Source of the DNA: Dentipellis sp. KUC8613
Lineage: Eukaryota; Basidiomycota; Agaricomycetes; Russulales; Hericiaceae
Length of the DNA stretch: 64,000 nt
Assembly: GCA_002286715.1 (NCBI GenBank)
Contig: NSJX01000008.1
Coordinates: 335,630-399,629 of the forward strand
Reading direction: 5' to 3'
In this document: one piece after another, positions 60,200 to 64,000 of the stretch
How positions within the stretch are numbered: the first letter of the stretch is position 1
How the letters are laid out: each line of letters opens with the position of its first letter
The notes under the pieces: model-generated
Seen by the model: only the letters and a program-made list of their open reading frames with translations
Told to the model about the DNA's origin: nothing
Database searches by the model: none
Translations under genes and position numbers: made by a program

Positions 60200-61270
60200 A
60201 TGTCATCCGAACTGAACGACACCAGTCCCGTACCTTCACCGACCACACCAGTGCCCTCCCTTGACGACCCCAAGTTTGATTATGCTGATGGCGACGTCGT
60301 CTTCCGGTCGTCCGATGGCACACAATTTCATGTCCACAAACTCATTCTCAAGACGGCATCTCCTGTCTTCGGCAATATGTTCTCAGTGCCTCAACCTCCC
60401 CCTAGCAGTATCAAGAGAGACCAGACCACGCAGGAGGGCATTCCGATCGTTGTTACGCAGGAAGATAAGGACGCCCTCACCATGCTGTTCGGCTTCTGCT
60501 ACCCCGGGCCATGGCCATCTCTCCGCAATTTCAACGAGGTCACGACTGCCATTGTCCTGAAGAAGAAATTCCAGCTGGACTTCATTGAGGACTACCTGTT
60601 GCGGAGGCTGGCGGTGTGGGCAGATACCTACCCGGAGAGGGTTTTTGCCATTGGGTGGACACACGAGTGGAAGGATGCCGTGATGGCCGGGGCCAAGGCT
60701 ACCTTGCGCAGACCTATTCTTTCCTCACTCGACGAAAGGATTGAAGAATTTTCGGTCATCCCGGCAGATGCCGCCTGGAGACTTTTAGCCTACCACCAAG
60801 CATGCAGCAAATGTTGCGTACCGCTGGCAGATAGGCACTGGGTGACTGCCGATGATGTGTGCACCCCTCTCGGGGTCGAGATAACTCCGAGCCTGCCAAC
60901 ATCGAGCTATTGTTCATGCATAACCAACTTCAGAAGGAGTGGTTGCCCGCCTCCCAGCGGCCTGCGCCTGGCAAGGTGGTTCGCCACCCTGATGGACACA
61001 GCTCGCGACACCCTCAGAATTACCCCTCATCCATCCTTGGTGACATCTTTGACGGTCATTGCGCCGAGCTTGACAGAAGCGAGGTCATGCCAAAAGTGTT
61101 CGGACACAGCGGCGGCGGCTCTGGATGCATTTACTCGTCGTTTCTCAGAAAAGCTAGCTAGTGCCATTTCTCAGGTGAGTTCTGCATCGGACTTGCACCG
61201 CGGTAGACTCACCTTGCATTCCTTCCTCTGTTGCTATCGCTTATAGATCGACATTGAGACACCGTTTTGA
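60200..61270 (+). CDS. BTB/POZ domain protein
   Basis: Member of the BTB family expanded in Agaricomycetes; BTB proteins dimerise and some recruit Cullin-3 ligases, but this group is uncharacterised. Start MSSELNDTSPVPSPTTP at 60200, the first ATG in frame. The BTB domain covers roughly residues 25-125: DYADGDVVFRSSDGTQFHVH, KLILKTASPVFGNMFSVPQP, IPIVVTQEDKDALTMLFGFC, YPGPWPSLRN. The rest is helical with AIVLKKKFQLDFIEDYLLRR and a Cys-containing central part (CSKCCVPLADRHW, CSCITNF, CQKCSDTAAAALDAF). An intron at 61175-61246 joins ASAISQ to a last exon reading IDIETPF-stop. Normal length for the family, about 332 residues, and apparently intact. Confidence 0.85.
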
Positions 61271-62106
61271 TCATCGGGCTAAACCGTCGTCTATAGCTGT
61301 CATTCAGCTGCAGGATTGGAAGGATGAACTGGCGAGTATGTTCTCTCCGGTATACAGCACCAGTACTCATGGCGAGGACGAAAAAGCTATTCCACCATGC
61401 GCAGTATCAGTAGCCCTCGACGTGATTCACGCTTGTAAAGAAGAGGATTGTTCATACTGTATTCTCGGAAATGATAGCGGGGCTCTTTCTCACGAGACTT
61501 GGAGAGGGGTTCCAGACACTGTGCAGAGTGATCACCAGTTCGGCGGCATCCGAAGAAGATTAGATGATGACGCTGTAGAACGACAAGGCCGGGACCCACA
61601 TAGCCCCTCGTCGTATCGATACTCACCGACATCATGCATGTGAACACAGCGTCATGCACGCCGGGCCCGTGGACCACGAATCAACACCAGAGTCTAGAAT
61701 ACTGCCATATCGAAACAACGCGCCCTTCTTTTGATTCTACTACACTACTATATATTCGTACACAGCCGCAGTCTGAGCAGGGAGGAAGTGAGTCCAGTAC
61801 AAAGAGCCATGAGTAAGTATACAACTTGGATGCAGGATGGAGAACGGGGAATATCAAGGGAAATGGGAAAGATGGGAAATGCCACGATTATTGCGGGCCC
61901 GAGCGACGTGCCCGCAGCCGATAATATAACTGAACGTACGATAAAGCGAACCAGAACCAGCTGCAGCGCCGACCCCGTGTATCGGAGCGCCGCACAGCAC
62001 GCCTACGCCTACGCCTGCGACCCCTGGGTATATTGCGATGCGCCCGTCATGGTGCACCGATGCGAAAGAACCGACGATCAAATTTTCGAGGTGCGGGGTG
62101 CAGCGT
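61271..62106. other. Intergenic region between convergent genes
   Basis: About 840 bp between the BTB gene stop and the RING gene stop. Frames of 129 and 133 codons occur but show no motif and are not called. Confidence 0.4.
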
Positions 62107-63105
62107 CTAGGACGAGGCGCAGGACTGGATGAGGGTCCGCGGCCGCTTGGGCGTGATGCCGTGCATGCCCGAGGGCAGGATGTCGTTGGGCACCGCGCCG
62201 TTGACGAACGCGCCGAGCGGCAGCGCGGGCCCGGGCGAGGGCGTCGGCGGGAGCGCCATGGGCATCGTCATGAACTGCCGCTGCGGCTCCTCGCGGTGCG
62301 CAGGCACTAGCACGGGCGAGCGCGGCTGCTCGATCTCGCGGGCGAGGCTGGCTTCATTTTCGCTGTCTTCCTCCCTGCAAGGATGGACGGAACGGATCCG
62401 CGTCAGCATGGGGCCAGGGGCGAAGGAGAGGAGAGTGAGGGCACACGCACTCGTAGACAGCAAGCTTGCGCTTCAGGCTCTGGTACTTCCTGTCGATCTC
62501 GTCGCGCTCCTCCTTGAGCGCCTTGCCGTACTCGCGCGCCGCGCGCCCGAAGGTGATGAGACCCAGGTGCGTCGCGGACTGCACCTCCGCGTAGTGGCGC
62601 CAGCGGGCGCAGTATGCACGGAGCGCGGCGTTCTCCGTGGCGAGGCGCGAGACCTCCGGGTCAGGGGACGGGGCGGCCGCGGGTGCGGATGTGGATGGGG
62701 GCGTGGGTAAGCCCGCGGCCGCGGATATAGAGGCGGGCTTGGATGGGGGCGAGTGCGCGTCGAGATAGACGCGGCGCAGGGGCGGCTGGAAGAAGGGCTG
62801 GAGGTGGGTGGGGATGAGGTGGGGATCCGCGGCGACTGTGGTTCGAGGGCTGTTAGCTGTCTGCTTCGGTGGAGCGCACGGTGGAGAGCGAGAACGTACC
62901 TACGGGGAGATGGCGGCGGCAGGTGGGGCAGCTGGGTCTGGTGGTACAGCGGAGGGTCTGCACGAGACATGCGTGGCAGAAGACATGACCTGCGCAGGGG
63001 ATGAGTATTCGCGTTTGGATGCCGACGATGTGGATCGGGGGACGTACCGCAGGGGAGGGCGATCGGCGAAGTCAACGTATCCAGGCAGATGGGGCAGTTG
63101 CACAT
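62107..63105 (-). CDS. RING-finger protein (probable E3 ubiquitin ligase)
   Basis: The ATG at 63105 starts directly with the RING: MCNCPICLDTLTSPIALPCG, then across an intron HVFCHACLVQTL and RPSCPTCRRHLPV, a C3HC4 finger covering residues 2-46. After a proline-rich linker a helical/coiled-coil part follows (DPEVSRLATENAALRAYCAR, THLGLITFGRAAREYGKALK, EERDEIDRKYQSLKRKLAV). The C-terminal tail is disordered and ends TPKRPRTLIQSCASS with a basic, nuclear-localisation-like patch. At least four exons; introns near 62990-63048, 62840-62900 and 62375-62455. N-terminal RING plus a short coiled coil is common among uncharacterised basidiomycete RING proteins. The ligase role is inferred from the finger alone. 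Confidence 0.82.
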
Positions 63106-64000
63106 GTTGCCCGATGTCGGCAGAGGCGAGGGCCTTGGATGAGTAAGTAGTGCGATGGTGGGTAGGCCGTTATGTGAAGCTGAGTGTGGGGTAGGAGCGT
63201 CGCAGGCGGGACGACGATTTTATGTAGAACCTAGGATGTCTGGCATGGCCTAGGAGTAACCATACCTGCTTTTCCCTGCTGCACGAATGCGGCATGCATC
63301 CGGCCGGCGGCGCAAGCAGGACGGATAGAACGAAATGCCACCGGGGAAATGACGACGTCTAGCGAGGCCTGGCACGCACACGCGGGCGGCCTCGACGCGC
63401 ACGACGTATCGCCCGCCCATCACTGGCGCCAAGTTCTCGAGAGCCTCGCGCTCGCGTGCGCAGGCAGGCAGTTTGTCCTTGCGTAGGCAAACCTGGGCTC
63501 GGCTCTAGGCCGCCGCGACGCGCGCGGGGACACACGAGCTCCTAATCGCGGATGGCGGGCGATCATGCTTTTGCGTGAAATCTGTCAACGAGGCGTGCGT
63601 CCCAGACCGCTCGAAAGTCAATTGAATGCAGAAAATAAACGACCTACATACGTCGCCCGCTTCTTGCTGCACTGGGCGGTGGAGAGTGCGGACCTTCCGA
63701 CCTGGACAGCATCCAGTGCCAAGCACAGCGCTATTCCAATTCGGAACATACACACAAACGGTGCGTGGCAAAGGCCCGACTACGTGCGGCCTTTACTTGA
63801 AGGCGTCCAGGTTCGCCGTCGAGCAGCCCCTGCGCGCAACACACCGTAAAGGCCTAGGCCGTCTTTGTGTAATTGGAGTCCGGCCGAGGCACACTTTCAG
63901 ACTCCGCGAAAGCCCAGTCGGAAAGACCCGGCCTTGCTTGCTTGTTCCTCGGGCCATCGAGCAGGCACAGCGATCTCGCTGGGCTCGTCCAGGTCGTGAA
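63106..64000. other. Region at right window edge with no recognisable gene
   Basis: About 900 bp. The left part should be the RING gene promoter. Frames near 63500-63850 have no motif on either strand. A gene beginning beyond the window cannot be excluded. Confidence 0.35.

Overview
The window looks like nuclear DNA of an Agaricomycete fungus, most likely a wood-decay or polypore-type basidiomycete. Genes are GC-rich and densely packed on both strands. They are broken by many 50-70 nt GT-AG introns, sometimes with exons of only 14-21 nt. Several families typical of mushroom-forming fungi are present: a DUF6534-like membrane protein, an F-box fragment, a BTB protein and an orphan multi-helix membrane protein. 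Because of the introns, most open frames cover only parts of genes; the calls below come from joining exons by eye at GT/AG sites and checking the result against known families.

Layout. 0-2.3 kb: 3' part of an Hda1/Clr3 histone deacetylase (+). 2.5-4.1 kb: ER protein disulfide isomerase ending in KDEL (-). 5.1-6.2 kb: short-chain dehydrogenase (+). 6.5-8.9 kb: DUF6534-like membrane protein (-). 10.1-11.9 kb: HIRIP3-like histone chaperone (-). 12.1-13.5 kb: ALG5 dolichyl-phosphate glucosyltransferase (-). 14.7-15.2 kb: truncated F-box gene (+). 15.4-19.6 kb: very low-complexity Rxt3-like deacetylase-complex subunit (-). 21.2-21.9 kb: ribosomal protein RPL11/uL5 (-), then tRNA-Ile. 23.5-25.9 kb: Yrb2/RanBP3-like Ran-binding protein (-). 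26.3-27.0 kb: dihydrofolate reductase (-). 27.4-27.8 kb: MITE. 28.5-33.0 kb: membrane hybrid histidine kinase (-).

33.0-39.3 kb is a gene-poor accessory stretch. It holds a second MITE, a tRNA-Asp with a 10-nt intron, a tRNA relic, a second tRNA-Ile, a decayed membrane-protein-like remnant, and a 1.7 kb half-LINE with an intact ORF1, poly(A) tail and 12-bp target-site duplication. After it come: 39.3-40.9 kb membrane protein (+); 41.3-45.5 kb Doa4/USP8-like deubiquitinase (+); 45.7-49.7 kb Snt2-like BAH/PHD/SANT chromatin reader (-); 51.4-54.2 kb ADIP-family coiled-coil protein (+); 54.5-57.2 kb phenol-hydroxylase-type flavoprotein monooxygenase (-); 58.4-59.2 kb DNA polymerase delta small subunit POLD4/Cdm1 (-); 59.4 kb a third tRNA-Ile carrying a 46-nt intron; 60.2-61.3 kb BTB protein (+); 62.1-63.1 kb RING-finger protein (-).

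Most genes are unrelated housekeeping functions and there is no biosynthetic cluster or operon. Four genes act on chromatin (Hda1-type HDAC, HIRIP3-like chaperone, Rxt3, Snt2), but they are scattered and I read no shared regulation into this. The most noteworthy items are the half-LINE, the two MITEs, the intron-bearing tRNA-Ile beside intronless identical copies, and the extreme exon structures of RPL11 (start codon alone in an exon) and the HDAC (active-site His-His on a 14-nt exon).
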